Assembly (NCBI GenBank): GCA_024654105.1
Contig: JANLID010000415.1
Span: 1 to 10,357, forward strand
DNA from: Gallionella sp.
Lineage (GTDB): Bacteria; Pseudomonadota; Gammaproteobacteria; Burkholderiales; Gallionellaceae
Reading direction: 5' to 3'
Length of the DNA: 10,357 bases
The notes beneath the pieces are model-generated. The model ran no database searches. It had not been told where the DNA came from and saw only the letters and a list, made by a program, of their open reading frames with translations. The position numbers and the translations under genes are program-made. Positions 1 through 6,165 of the stretch are shown one piece after another. Each line of letters starts with the position of its first letter. The first letter of the stretch is position 1.

Positions 1-1664
1 TCCGCATCCTGAATTCCAGCAAAGGCCCGGCGGTACGCGCCACGCGCGCGCAGGCCGACCGGCTGCTCTACAAGCAGGCTATCCGTGCGCGGCTGGAAAA
101 TCAGCCTAATCTCTGGTTGTTCCAGCAGGCGGTTGACGATCTGCTGATCGAACAGGATCGGGTGGGCGGGGTGGTCACCCAGCTCGGTTTGCGCTTCAAT
201 GCGAAAACCGTGGTGCTGACCACAGGCACGTTCCTGTCCGGACTGATTCATGTCGGCCAGGCAAATTACCGGGCAGGCCGCGCGGGAGACCCTCCATCCA
301 TCAGCCTGGCGCATCGCTTGCGCGAATTGAGCCTCCCGGTAGGGCGGCTGAAGACCGGCACACCGCCGCGCATCGATGGGCGATCCATCGATTATTCAGT
401 CCTGCAGGAGCAACCGGGCGACGACCCGGTACCGGTGTTCTCCTTCATGGGCAATGCTGCGCAGCACCCGAGGCAATTGCCATGCTGGATCACCGAAACC
501 AATCAGCGCACGCATGACATCATTCGCGGCGGGCTGGATCGTTCCCCTTTGTTCACCGGTGTGATTGAAGGTGTGGGGCCACGCTACTGCCCGTCCATCG
601 AAGACAAGATCACGCGCTTTGCCGGCAAGTCCTCTCACCAGATATTCCTGGAGCCTGAGGGATTGACCACGCACGAGGTTTATCCAAACGGGATTTCCAC
701 CAGCCTGCCGTTCGATGTGCAATTGGACATGGTGCGATCCGTCAAGGGTCTGGAAAACGCCCATATCTTGCGCCCCGGCTATGCGATCGAATATGACTAC
801 TATGATCCGTGCGGTTTGAAAAGCTCTTTGGAGACCAAGGCAATCCGGGGCTTGTTCTTTGCCGGGCAGATCAACGGTACGACCGGTTACGAGGAGGCCG
901 CTGCGCAGGGTTTGCTGGCCGGGTTGAATGCCGCACTGCAAGTGCGCGAACGGGAAGCATGGTGTCCGCGCCGCGACGAAGCCTATCTGGGCGTGTTGGT
1001 GGACGATTTGATCACGCAGGGGGTTTCCGAGCCATATCGCATGTTCACCAGTCGGGCGGAATATCGCCTGCAATTGCGCGAGGATAACGCGGATTTAAGA
1101 TTAACGGAAATCGGCCGCAAGCTCGGCGTCGTGGATGACGCACGCTGGCAGGCGTTCGAGCAAAAGCGCGAGGCCATCGCCCGCGAGCAGGAGCGGTTGC
1201 GCAGCATCTGGGTGAGCCCGCGCAACTTGCCCGCGGAGGACGCGATACGCGTACTGGGCAAATCCATTGAGCGTGAGTACTCGCTGCATGAGCTATTGCG
1301 CCGCCCGGACGTGAATTATGCCAGCCTGCTGACCCTGCCCGGCGCGGGTGCAGGGGTGAATGACAAAAAGGTTGCCGAGCAAGTGGAAACTCAGGCGAAG
1401 TATCATGGTTATATTGAGCGGCAGCGCGACGAGATCGGGCGCAACGAACAATATGAAATGCTGGGGTTGCCGGAGGATCTCGATTATCGCGAGGTGCGCG
1501 GCCTGTCCATCGAAGTGCAGCAAAAGCTCAACCAGCACAAACCCGAAAATGTTGGGCAGGCGGCGCGCATTTCCGGGATTACCCCGGCGGCAATATCCCT
1601 GCTGCTGGTGCATATCAAGCGCGGCTTTCGCGATGATCGGCAACAAACCCAGAAACGTGCATGA
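1..1664 (+). CDS. mnmG: tRNA uridine-5-carboxymethylaminomethyl modification enzyme MnmG (GidA), 5'-partial
   Basis: FAD-dependent enzyme that, with the GTPase MnmE, installs the (carboxymethyl)aminomethyl group at C5 of the wobble uridine U34 of certain tRNAs in the cytoplasm. The reading frame is open from the left edge (first complete codon at base 3) and gives 553 residues beginning RILNSSKGPAVRATRAQADR, a conserved internal MnmG segment. By comparison with my memory of the 629-residue E. coli protein, about 81 residues (including the N-terminal FAD-binding GxGxxG) lie outside the window. The TTG at 117 is therefore an internal leucine and not a start. Visible family motifs include GRAGDPPS, GRLKTGTPPRID, GVIEGVGPRYCPSIEDK, FLEPEGL, YPNGISTSLP, FFAGQINGTTGYEEAAAQG, EPYRMFTSRAEYRL and the C-terminal GQAARISGITPAAI. 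The cysteine codon at 588-590 falls exactly at the position of catalytic Cys277 of E. coli. The stop overlaps the rsmG start by 4 nt, implying translational coupling. Confidence 0.98.
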   Translation, partial: RILNSSKGPAVRATRAQADRLLYKQAIRARLENQPNLWLFQQAVDDLLIEQDRVGGVVTQLGLRFNAKTVVLTTGTFLSGLIHVGQANYRAGRAGDPPSISLAHRLRELSLPVGRLKTGTPPRIDGRSIDYSVLQEQPGDDPVPVFSFMGNAAQHPRQLPCWITETNQRTHDIIRGGLDRSPLFTGVIEGVGPRYCPSIEDKITRFAGKSSHQIFLEPEGLTTHEVYPNGISTSLPFDVQLDMVRSVKGLENAHILRPGYAIEYDYYDPCGLKSSLETKAIRGLFFAGQINGTTGYEEAAAQGLLAGLNAALQVREREAWCPRRDEAYLGVLVDDLITQGVSEPYRMFTSRAEYRLQLREDNADLRLTEIGRKLGVVDDARWQAFEQKREAIAREQERLRSIWVSPRNLPAEDAIRVLGKSIEREYSLHELLRRPDVNYASLLTLPGAGAGVNDKKVAEQVETQAKYHGYIERQRDEIGRNEQYEMLGLPEDLDYREVRGLSIEVQQKLNQHKPENVGQAARISGITPAAISLLLVHIKRGFRDDRQQTQKRA

Positions 1665-2296
1665 GTCAGGTTGAAGAATTGCAGCGCGGCAGCGCACAAT
1701 TGGGGATTTCGCTGGGCGCGGACGCACAGGGCAGGCTGCTGGATTATCTGGCGTTGCTGCACAAATGGAACAAGGTCTATAACCTGACGGCAATTCGCGA
1801 CCAGCAGCAGATGGTGAGTAATCACTTGCTCGACAGCCTTGCGGTAATGCCGTATCTGTGGGCGGGGCGGTGGCTGGATGTGGGAAGCGGCGCCGGCTTG
1901 CCGGGGCTGGTGTTGGCGGTCGCGCAGCCAGAGTGGCAGTTCGCCTTGCTGGACAGCAACAGCAAGAAAACCGGCTTCATGCAGCAGGCAATTATTGAGC
2001 TGAGATTGCGGAATGTGAGCGTTCACTGCGCACGCGTGGAAGAGTGGCAACCTGTTGAGCGGTTTGACGGGATTATCTCGCGGGCGTTCAGCGAATTGGG
2101 CGAATTCTTGCGCAGCACCCGCCATCTCATTGCGCCGCATGGACGTTGGGCGGCGATGAAGGGTGCGCAGCAGCAGGAATTGGCGGGTGTGCCGGACGGA
2201 TGTCGGGTAGAACGCGTGATACCGTTACAGGTGCCGGGTTTACAAGCGGCGCGCAGTCTGGTGATTGCAGCATGCAAGGAGGGTAAAGCAATATGA
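1661..2296 (+). CDS. rsmG: 16S rRNA (guanine-527-N7)-methyltransferase RsmG (GidB)
   Basis: SAM-dependent methyltransferase that makes m7G527 in the 530 loop of 16S rRNA. Loss of this modification is known to give low-level streptomycin resistance. The 211-residue length is typical (E. coli 207). Family motifs in order: KWNKVYNLTAIRD at 35-47, HLLDSL at 55-60, the SAM-binding glycine loop LDVGSGAGLPG at 72-82, the LLDSNSKKTGF segment at 96-106 (acidic residue of the second strand), ISRAFSEL at 139-146 and MKG at 166-168. The start ATG overlaps the mnmG stop (ATGA at 1661-1664), and its own stop overlaps the parA start (ATGA at 2293-2296). It therefore sits in the middle of a coupled three-gene chain. 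No damage is seen. Confidence 0.97.
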   Translation: MSQVEELQRGSAQLGISLGADAQGRLLDYLALLHKWNKVYNLTAIRDQQQMVSNHLLDSLAVMPYLWAGRWLDVGSGAGLPGLVLAVAQPEWQFALLDSNSKKTGFMQQAIIELRLRNVSVHCARVEEWQPVERFDGIISRAFSELGEFLRSTRHLIAPHGRWAAMKGAQQQELAGVPDGCRVERVIPLQVPGLQAARSLVIAACKEGKAI

Positions 2297-3075
2297 CGAA
2301 AATACTAGCCGTAGCGAACCAGAAGGGCGGGGTAGGAAAAACCACCACCACCGTGAATCTGGCGGCCAGTCTCGCGGCGACCCAACAGCGCGTATTGCTG
2401 ATCGATCTTGACCCGCAGGGCAATGCCACGATGGGCAGCGGTGTCGACAAGCGCGATTTGCAGGCCAGCGTCTACGATGTGCTGCTGGGTGGCAAGACCA
2501 TAGCCGAGGCGCGAGTGCGCTCGGAAGCCGGAAAATATGACCTGCTGCCGGCCAACCGTGAGTTGGCCGGCGCGGAGATCGAGCTGGTCGGCCTGCCGCA
2601 TCGTGAAGCGCGTTTGCGCGACGCCTTGCAAGGCATCGCGGCGGAATACGACTATGTGTTAATCGATTGCCCGCCGGCGCTGAATTTATTGACCTTGAAC
2701 GGTTTGTGCGCGGCCAGGTCGGTGATGATCCCGATGCAATGCGAATACTATGCCTTGGAGGGGTTGAGCGACCTGGTGAGCACCATCCGCAAGGTGCGTG
2801 CCAGCCTGAATCCGGAACTGGAGATCGAAGGGCTGCTGCGCACCATGTTCGATCCGCGCAATACGCTGGCACAGCAGGTCTCGGATCAATTACAGGAACA
2901 TTTCGGCAGCAAGGTTTACCGGACCGTGATTCCGCGCAATGTGCGGCTGGCGGAAGCCCCCAGCTTCGGTGTGCCGGTGCTGTATCACGACAAGTCATCC
3001 AAAGGGACGCGAGCCTATCTGGCCTTGGCCGGAGAGTTATTGAACAACGCGGCACAACCTGCTGCAACCGCATAA
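2293..3075 (+). CDS. parA: Chromosome-partitioning ATPase ParA (Soj)
   Basis: Deviant-Walker ATPase of the ParA/MinD class. Its ATP-bound dimers coat the nucleoid and drive separation of ParB-parS complexes at replicated origins. The protein is 260 residues, the usual size of chromosomal ParA without an N-terminal DNA-binding extension. Motifs: KGGVGKTT at 11-18 with the signature lysine Lys11, the switch I segment LIDLDPQGN at 36-44, the Walker B-like VLIDCPP at 122-128, and the conserved late segment PRNVRLAEAPSFGVPV at about 214-229. The start overlaps the rsmG stop by 4 nt, so translation is probably coupled. ParB follows after 11 nt. The location beside mnmG/rsmG marks it as the chromosomal rather than a plasmid partition system (inference from gene order). 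Confidence 0.96.
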   Translation: MTKILAVANQKGGVGKTTTTVNLAASLAATQQRVLLIDLDPQGNATMGSGVDKRDLQASVYDVLLGGKTIAEARVRSEAGKYDLLPANRELAGAEIELVGLPHREARLRDALQGIAAEYDYVLIDCPPALNLLTLNGLCAARSVMIPMQCEYYALEGLSDLVSTIRKVRASLNPELEIEGLLRTMFDPRNTLAQQVSDQLQEHFGSKVYRTVIPRNVRLAEAPSFGVPVLYHDKSSKGTRAYLALAGELLNNAAQPAATA

Positions 3076-3086
3076 AGGAAACAGTC

Positions 3087-3947
3087 ATGGCAACAAAGTT
3101 AAACAAGGGACTGGGGCGCGGATTGGATGCGCTGTTATCCAGCGGCAAAAGCGAAAAAGATGAGGTACTGCGCGACTTGAATGTCACGCTGCTCAAGCCG
3201 GGCAAATACCAGCCACGTTCGCACATGGACGAGGCATCGTTGAATGATCTGGCGGCATCTATCAAGGCACAGGGAATCATGCAGCCGATCCTGGTGCGGC
3301 AACTTGCTGATAACAGCTATGAGATCATCGCCGGCGAGAGGCGCTGGCGCGCCGCGCAGTTAGCGGGGCTGACCCATGTGCCGGTGCTGGTGCGCAGCGT
3401 GCCGGACAATGCGGCGCTGGCGATGGCGTTGATTGAAAACATTCAGCGGGAAAACCTGAATCCGCTGGAAGAAGCGGTCGGCATACAGCGCCTGATCGAC
3501 GAATTCAAAATGACCCACCAAGTCGCTGCGGAAGCGGTGGGGCGTTCACGCAGCGCCGCCAGCAATTTGTTGCGGTTGCTCAAATTGCCGCAGGCCGTGC
3601 AGAGTATGCTGGTGGAAAACAAGCTGGATATGGGGCATGCGCGCGCCCTGTTGTCGCTGGAAAGCGCACAGCAGATATTGCTGGCCAATAAAATTATGGC
3701 AAGCGGACTATCGGTGCGTGAAGCAGAGAAGTTAGTCCAAAACTTGCTGAATCCCGCGCCCAAGCACAAAAAAGCAAAGCCGACCCGCGATATTATTCGC
3801 TTACAGGAAAAAATTGCTGATCGGCTTGGCACCTCAGTTGAAATACGTCATGGCGCAAAAGGAGCAGGCAAGCTGGTCATAGAATACAAAACGCTCGATC
3901 AACTCGACGGCATCCTGTTAAAAATAGGCGTGCGTGAGAATGAATAA
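3087..3947 (+). CDS. parB: Chromosome-partitioning protein ParB (Spo0J), parS-binding CTPase
   Basis: Binds centromere-like parS sites, spreads as a CTP-dependent clamp and stimulates ParA. The protein is 286 residues. The N-terminal KGLGRGLDALL (7-17) is the basic ParA-contacting motif usual in chromosomal ParB. The ParB/Srx domain carries YQPR at 41-44, QPILVR at 66-71, and the CTP-binding GERRWRA box at 83-89. ENIQRENLNPLEEA (117-130) precedes the helix-turn-helix at about 144-164, followed by MGHARALL at 182-189. The C-terminal dimerisation domain spans about 233-283. The start at 3087 is preceded by AAGGAA at 3075-3080 with a 6-nt gap. The frame is also open for about 420 nt upstream inside parA, but that stretch does not resemble ParB, so 3087 is chosen. 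Confidence 0.96.
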   Translation: MATKLNKGLGRGLDALLSSGKSEKDEVLRDLNVTLLKPGKYQPRSHMDEASLNDLAASIKAQGIMQPILVRQLADNSYEIIAGERRWRAAQLAGLTHVPVLVRSVPDNAALAMALIENIQRENLNPLEEAVGIQRLIDEFKMTHQVAAEAVGRSRSAASNLLRLLKLPQAVQSMLVENKLDMGHARALLSLESAQQILLANKIMASGLSVREAEKLVQNLLNPAPKHKKAKPTRDIIRLQEKIADRLGTSVEIRHGAKGAGKLVIEYKTLDQLDGILLKIGVRENE

Positions 3948-3998
3948 CCATGAGCAACTGGCAAGCGTTTATTGCCTTATCTAATTAATTTGCATCAT

Positions 3999-4020
3999 TT
4001 TTGGCGTAATTTTGGCGTAA
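3999..4020. repeat. Two perfect tandem copies of TTTTGGCGTAA
   Basis: The 11-bp unit occurs at 3999-4009 and again at 4010-4020 with no mismatch, and TT at 4021-4022 begins a third copy. The period is about one DNA helical turn, so a protein reading the unit would meet both copies on the same face. It lies about 90 nt upstream of atpI and just upstream of the best promoter candidate. A regulatory role is inference; a simple replication-slippage duplication is the alternative. Confidence 0.85.
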
Positions 4021-4026
4021 TTGCAC

Positions 4027-4056
4027 TTGACTTGCCGCAAAGGAATGGCAGAGAAT
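4027..4056 (+). promoter_or_regulatory. Candidate sigma70-type promoter for the atp operon
   Basis: TTGACT at 4027-4032 (five of six matches to TTGACA) is followed after 18 nt by GAGAAT at 4051-4056 (four of six matches to TATAAT). It lies just downstream of the tandem repeat and would start transcription near 4063, about 45 nt before atpI. The -10 element is weak, and no start site can be proven from sequence. The atp genes may also be read through from parAB. Confidence 0.3.
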
Positions 4057-4067
4057 GCGCGGGCTTT

Positions 4068-4103
4068 TTGTTGTCCTTGGCCAACAAGTGACGACCAAGG
4101 GCA
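4068..4103 (+). promoter_or_regulatory. Hairpin covering the atpI Shine-Dalgarno sequence, with a competing alternative hairpin
   Basis: TGTCCTTGG at 4072-4080 can pair with CCAAGGGCA at 4095-4103 (nine pairs including one G-U, 14-nt loop). The AAGGG at 4097-4101, the only good ribosome-binding site before atpI, lies inside the stem. A second stem, TTGTTG 4068-4073 with CAACAA 4082-4087 (8-nt loop), uses bases of the first, so the two cannot form together. The pairing is read directly from sequence; a role in limiting or switching atpI translation is inference. Confidence 0.5.
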
Positions 4104-4107
4104 CATG

Positions 4108-4500
4108 ATGGATAAAGTAACAAACACAAAAATAAGCCGCGCATTCAACAAAGCGGCGCGCTGGCAAATCATCATAACTGTGTTCATCTCGTGTGTCTCC
4201 CTGCTGGTTGCGGGTACGAACGCAGCGATTTCAGCTATTGCGGGGGGCGCATCCGTTATTGTCGGCGGGTTTGCCGGAATGATGATGGCACGGAGACCAA
4301 ACGGCGGAACGCCGGACGCCGTTATGTTTTCATTGCTGAAAGCTGAAGTGATCAAAGTGCTGGTGATAGCGGTGCTGTTGCTGGTGACTTTCAGGTATTA
4401 CCGGGGGCTGGTTCCTTTGTTTCTGATAGGGGGGTTGGCAGGCGCTGTGCTGGCATCTGGCGCGGGCTTGCTGACCGTAAATAACGAGAATGACGAGTAG
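4108..4500 (+). CDS. atpI: ATP synthase-associated protein AtpI (UncI)
   Basis: Small inner-membrane protein encoded first in bacterial atp operons. In some bacteria it aids assembly or stability of the c-ring, and it is usually dispensable. The product is 130 residues with a short basic N-terminal region and about four hydrophobic segments (near 19-36, 41-60, 78-95 and 99-122). The identification rests on this topology, on segments such as RWQIIITVF and FAGMMMARR, and on the position directly before atpB. Two adjacent ATGs at 4105 and 4108 are possible starts; 4108 is chosen because AAGGG at 4097-4101 is then 6 nt away rather than 3. An upstream TTG at 4021 would add 29 residues that are not family-like. 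The stop is 8 nt from atpB. Confidence 0.87.
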   Translation: MDKVTNTKISRAFNKAARWQIIITVFISCVSLLVAGTNAAISAIAGGASVIVGGFAGMMMARRPNGGTPDAVMFSLLKAEVIKVLVIAVLLLVTFRYYRGLVPLFLIGGLAGAVLASGAGLLTVNNENDE

Positions 4501-4508
4501 GGTCTGGG

Positions 4509-5318
4509 ATGTCCACTGAACAAGCACTGACACCATCCAGTTACATCGGGCATCATTTAAGCTTCAATGTTAAACAGGTAGCCGAAGGCGGGTTCTGGTC
4601 TGTGAACTTCGATTCGTTGTCCGTATCTGTTTTTCTCGGCTTGATCGTCTTCGGCTTTCTTTGGTGGGTTGCGCGTGGAGCGACAGCAGGCGTTCCCGGC
4701 AAGCGCCAGGCTTTCATCGAACTTCTGTTCGAGTTCATCGATGACCAGGTCAAAGGCACCTTTCACGGCGATCGACATAAATTTGTTTCTCCCACAGCGC
4801 TGACTGTTTTCGTATTTGTGTTCGCCATGAACGCGATGGACTTCCTGCCTATCGATATCTTGGCGTGGATCTTTCACAATGTATTTCGCCAGGAACATTT
4901 CCGGCCCCTCCCCACTGCTGACATCAACACGACATTCGCTCTTGCGCTATCTGTATGGATATTGATGATCGCCTTTGGCATCAAGGTCAAAGGGCTGGGT
5001 GGCTGGATACATGAATTGTTCTGCGCGCCTTTCGGCGCCAATCCGTTGGTTTGGCCATTCAACCTGCTGTTCAATCTGGTCGAGTACGTCTCCAAGCCGC
5101 TGTCCCATTCGATGCGTTTGTTCGGCAATATGTACGCTGGCGAAGTCATCTTTCTGTTGATCGGGATGTGGGCTGCGACCGGCCTGGCTGGAACGTTCTT
5201 TGGAGCCTTGCTCGGCGGGGCTTGGGCGATATTCCATATTCTGATTGTGACGCTGCAGGCATATATCTTCATGATGCTGACGGTCGTCTACATCGGCATG
5301 GCACACGAAAGCCATTAA
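4509..5318 (+). CDS. atpB: F1Fo ATP synthase subunit a (AtpB)
   Basis: Membrane subunit forming the two half-channels that carry protons to and from the c-ring. The protein is 269 residues, matching the proteobacterial size (E. coli 271). It has about five hydrophobic helices, the first near 36-55. The essential arginine lies in MRLFGNMYAGE as Arg203 (E. coli Arg210), with Glu212 (E. coli Glu219), His243 in WAIFHILI (E. coli His245) and Gln250 in TLQAY (E. coli Gln252). NAMDFLPID at 108-116 matches the conserved second-helix motif. AGGG at 4499-4502 lies 6 nt before the ATG and overlaps the end of atpI. The residues just before the key arginine read SHSMR rather than the E. coli SLGLR. Confidence 0.98.
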   Translation: MSTEQALTPSSYIGHHLSFNVKQVAEGGFWSVNFDSLSVSVFLGLIVFGFLWWVARGATAGVPGKRQAFIELLFEFIDDQVKGTFHGDRHKFVSPTALTVFVFVFAMNAMDFLPIDILAWIFHNVFRQEHFRPLPTADINTTFALALSVWILMIAFGIKVKGLGGWIHELFCAPFGANPLVWPFNLLFNLVEYVSKPLSHSMRLFGNMYAGEVIFLLIGMWAATGLAGTFFGALLGGAWAIFHILIVTLQAYIFMMLTVVYIGMAHESH

Positions 5319-5319
5319 C

Positions 5320-5367
5320 TTTTTTTGTCACCCTTAACTTTAATCAACCTTGTAAATCGAAAGGAAG
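5320..5367 (+). promoter_or_regulatory. U-rich leader and strong ribosome-binding site of atpE
   Basis: The 54-nt gap after atpB opens with seven Ts (5320-5326) and is A/T-rich with little self-pairing. TTAACTTT occurs twice, at 5315-5322 and 5334-5341. It ends in AAGGAAG (5361-5367), 5 nt from the atpE ATG. In E. coli a U-rich unstructured region before atpE acts as a translational enhancer that supplies the excess c subunits needed for the ring. The resemblance is in composition and position only, so function here is inferred. Confidence 0.5.
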
Positions 5368-5372
5368 TAAAA

Positions 5373-5648
5373 ATGGAAAACACAGTTCAATATATCGCAT
5401 TAGTTCAATCCTACACTATCATTGGCATCAGCCTGATCATCAGCTTGGGCGCTGTTGCCGCTTGTATCGGTATCGCTATTATGTGCAGCCACTTCTTGGA
5501 TGGCGCGGCACGTCAACCCGAGTTGATTCCTACGTTGCAGGGCAAAGTATTCCTGTTGATGGGTCTGATCGACGCACCTTTCATTATCGGCGTTGGCTTG
5601 GCTATGATGTTTGCGTTCGCTAACCCGCTGCTCGCCGCACTCCATTAA
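5373..5648 (+). CDS. atpE: F1Fo ATP synthase subunit c (AtpE)
   Basis: Proteolipid whose hairpin oligomerises into the rotating c-ring. The protein is 91 residues, slightly longer than E. coli (79) at both ends. Two membrane helices flank the polar loop GAARQPE (44-50, with Arg47-Gln48-Pro49). The ion-carrying carboxylate is Asp67 in GLIDAPF (E. coli Asp61). There is no polar residue at the helix-1 position used by Na+-type rings, so H+ coupling is expected. Helix 1 is glycine-poor: aligned to E. coli, Gly23, Gly29, Gly32 and Gly33 become Ala29, Ala35, Cys38 and Ser39, and only Gly33 (E. coli Gly27) is kept. Pro69 follows Asp67-Ala68 directly. The start at 5373 has AAGGAAG upstream; the in-frame ATG or TTG-type starts from 5325 are rejected because they would add a non-family extension. 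Confidence 0.97.
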   Translation: MENTVQYIALVQSYTIIGISLIISLGAVAACIGIAIMCSHFLDGAARQPELIPTLQGKVFLLMGLIDAPFIIGVGLAMMFAFANPLLAALH

Positions 5649-5689
5649 TTGGCCATTGCGGATAGTACAATCCACCGTAGGGAAACGAA

Positions 5690-6160
5690 ATGAACATTAA
5701 CCTGACATTGTTCTCGCAGGCACTGACGTTCGCCATCTTGATATGGTTCACCGTGAAGTTTGTCTGGCCGCCTTTGTTGGCGGCAGTTGAATCGCGCCAA
5801 AAGACTATCGCTGACGGCCTGGCCGATGCAGAGCGCGCCAAGCACGATTTGGAGCTGGCTGCCAAGCGTTCTGCCGATATTTTGCGGGAAGCAAAGGAAA
5901 AAGCTGGCGAAATTGTCAACCATGGCGAAAAACGCGCCAGCGAAATTATCGAAGCAGCCAAGGCGCAGGCCAAGATAGAAAGCGATCGCATCATCACGGG
6001 CGCCAAGGCTGAAATCGATCGAGAAGTGTTTCAAGCCAGGGAGCAATTGCGGTCCCATGTGTCGGCAATCGCGCTGGCCGGCGCGGGCAAAATTCTCGGT
6101 CGTGAAATTGATGCCAAGGCGCACAACGATTTGCTTGAAAAATTAGTTGCGGAAATCTAA
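5690..6160 (+). CDS. atpF: F1Fo ATP synthase subunit b (AtpF)
   Basis: Peripheral-stalk subunit: one N-terminal membrane helix anchors a long dimeric coiled coil that holds delta/alpha3beta3 against rotation. The protein is 156 residues, identical in length to E. coli b. The membrane helix is at about 5-26, followed by KFVWPPLLAAVESRQKTIADGL, with Arg36 at the conserved basic position. From about residue 30 to 140 the sequence is highly charged and rich in Ala, Glu and Lys, as expected for a coiled coil. The C-terminus (ALAGAGKILGREID, then LLEKLVAEI) is the delta-binding region. AGGGA at 5679-5683 precedes the ATG by 6 nt. It is separated from atpE by 41 nt and from atpH by only 5 nt. Confidence 0.97.
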   Translation: MNINLTLFSQALTFAILIWFTVKFVWPPLLAAVESRQKTIADGLADAERAKHDLELAAKRSADILREAKEKAGEIVNHGEKRASEIIEAAKAQAKIESDRIITGAKAEIDREVFQAREQLRSHVSAIALAGAGKILGREIDAKAHNDLLEKLVAEI

Positions 6161-6165
6161 ACGCC

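Larger units (their letters stand above)
3948..4107. other. parB-atpI intergenic region
   Basis: This 160-nt gap separates the partition genes from the ATP synthase operon. It starts AT-rich (3966-4022) and becomes GC-richer toward atpI. It contains a weak 5-bp hairpin (GGCAA 3960-3964 with TTGCC 3972-3976) followed by AT-rich sequence, which could be a poor terminator for parB. It also holds the tandem repeat, promoter candidate and SD hairpin listed separately. A 12-codon ORF at 3950-3988 (MSNWQAFIALSN) has no convincing ribosome-binding site and is not called a gene. Confidence 0.7.

Noticed and set aside
396..1073. Antisense open frame (225 codons) opposite mnmG
   Set aside because: It lies fully within the conserved mnmG coding sequence, has no family resemblance, and is best explained by codon bias.
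2667..3086. In-frame open extension of parB upstream into parA, which would make a 426-residue protein
   Set aside because: The extra 140 residues lie out of frame over the conserved ParA coding sequence, do not resemble ParB, and the ATG at 3087 has a good ribosome-binding site and the canonical ParB N-terminus.
2240..3280. Long antisense open frame (346 codons) opposite parA
   Set aside because: It is a shadow of a GC-rich gene. It has no recognisable domain, a composition rich in Arg, Pro and Ser typical of antisense translation, and no ribosome-binding site or promoter seen.
3960..3980. Possible intrinsic terminator after parB (GGCAA/TTGCC stem)
   Set aside because: There are only five pairs and no clean T-run. 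It is mentioned in the intergenic entry but is not strong enough to call a terminator.
3950..3988. 12-codon ORF after parB (MSNWQAFIALSN)
   Set aside because: It is too short to support without expression data or conservation, and the upstream sequence lacks a clear ribosome-binding site.
4021..4107. TTG-initiated extension of atpI (29 more residues)
   Set aside because: There is no Shine-Dalgarno sequence at the TTG and the added peptide is not family-like. The AAGGG placed 6 nt before ATG 4108 is a better start signal.
5051..5623. Forward open frame (190 codons) spanning the atpB end and atpE in another frame
   Set aside because: It overlaps two unmistakable genes, and its translation is Arg/Cys/His-rich nonsense without hydrophobic segments.
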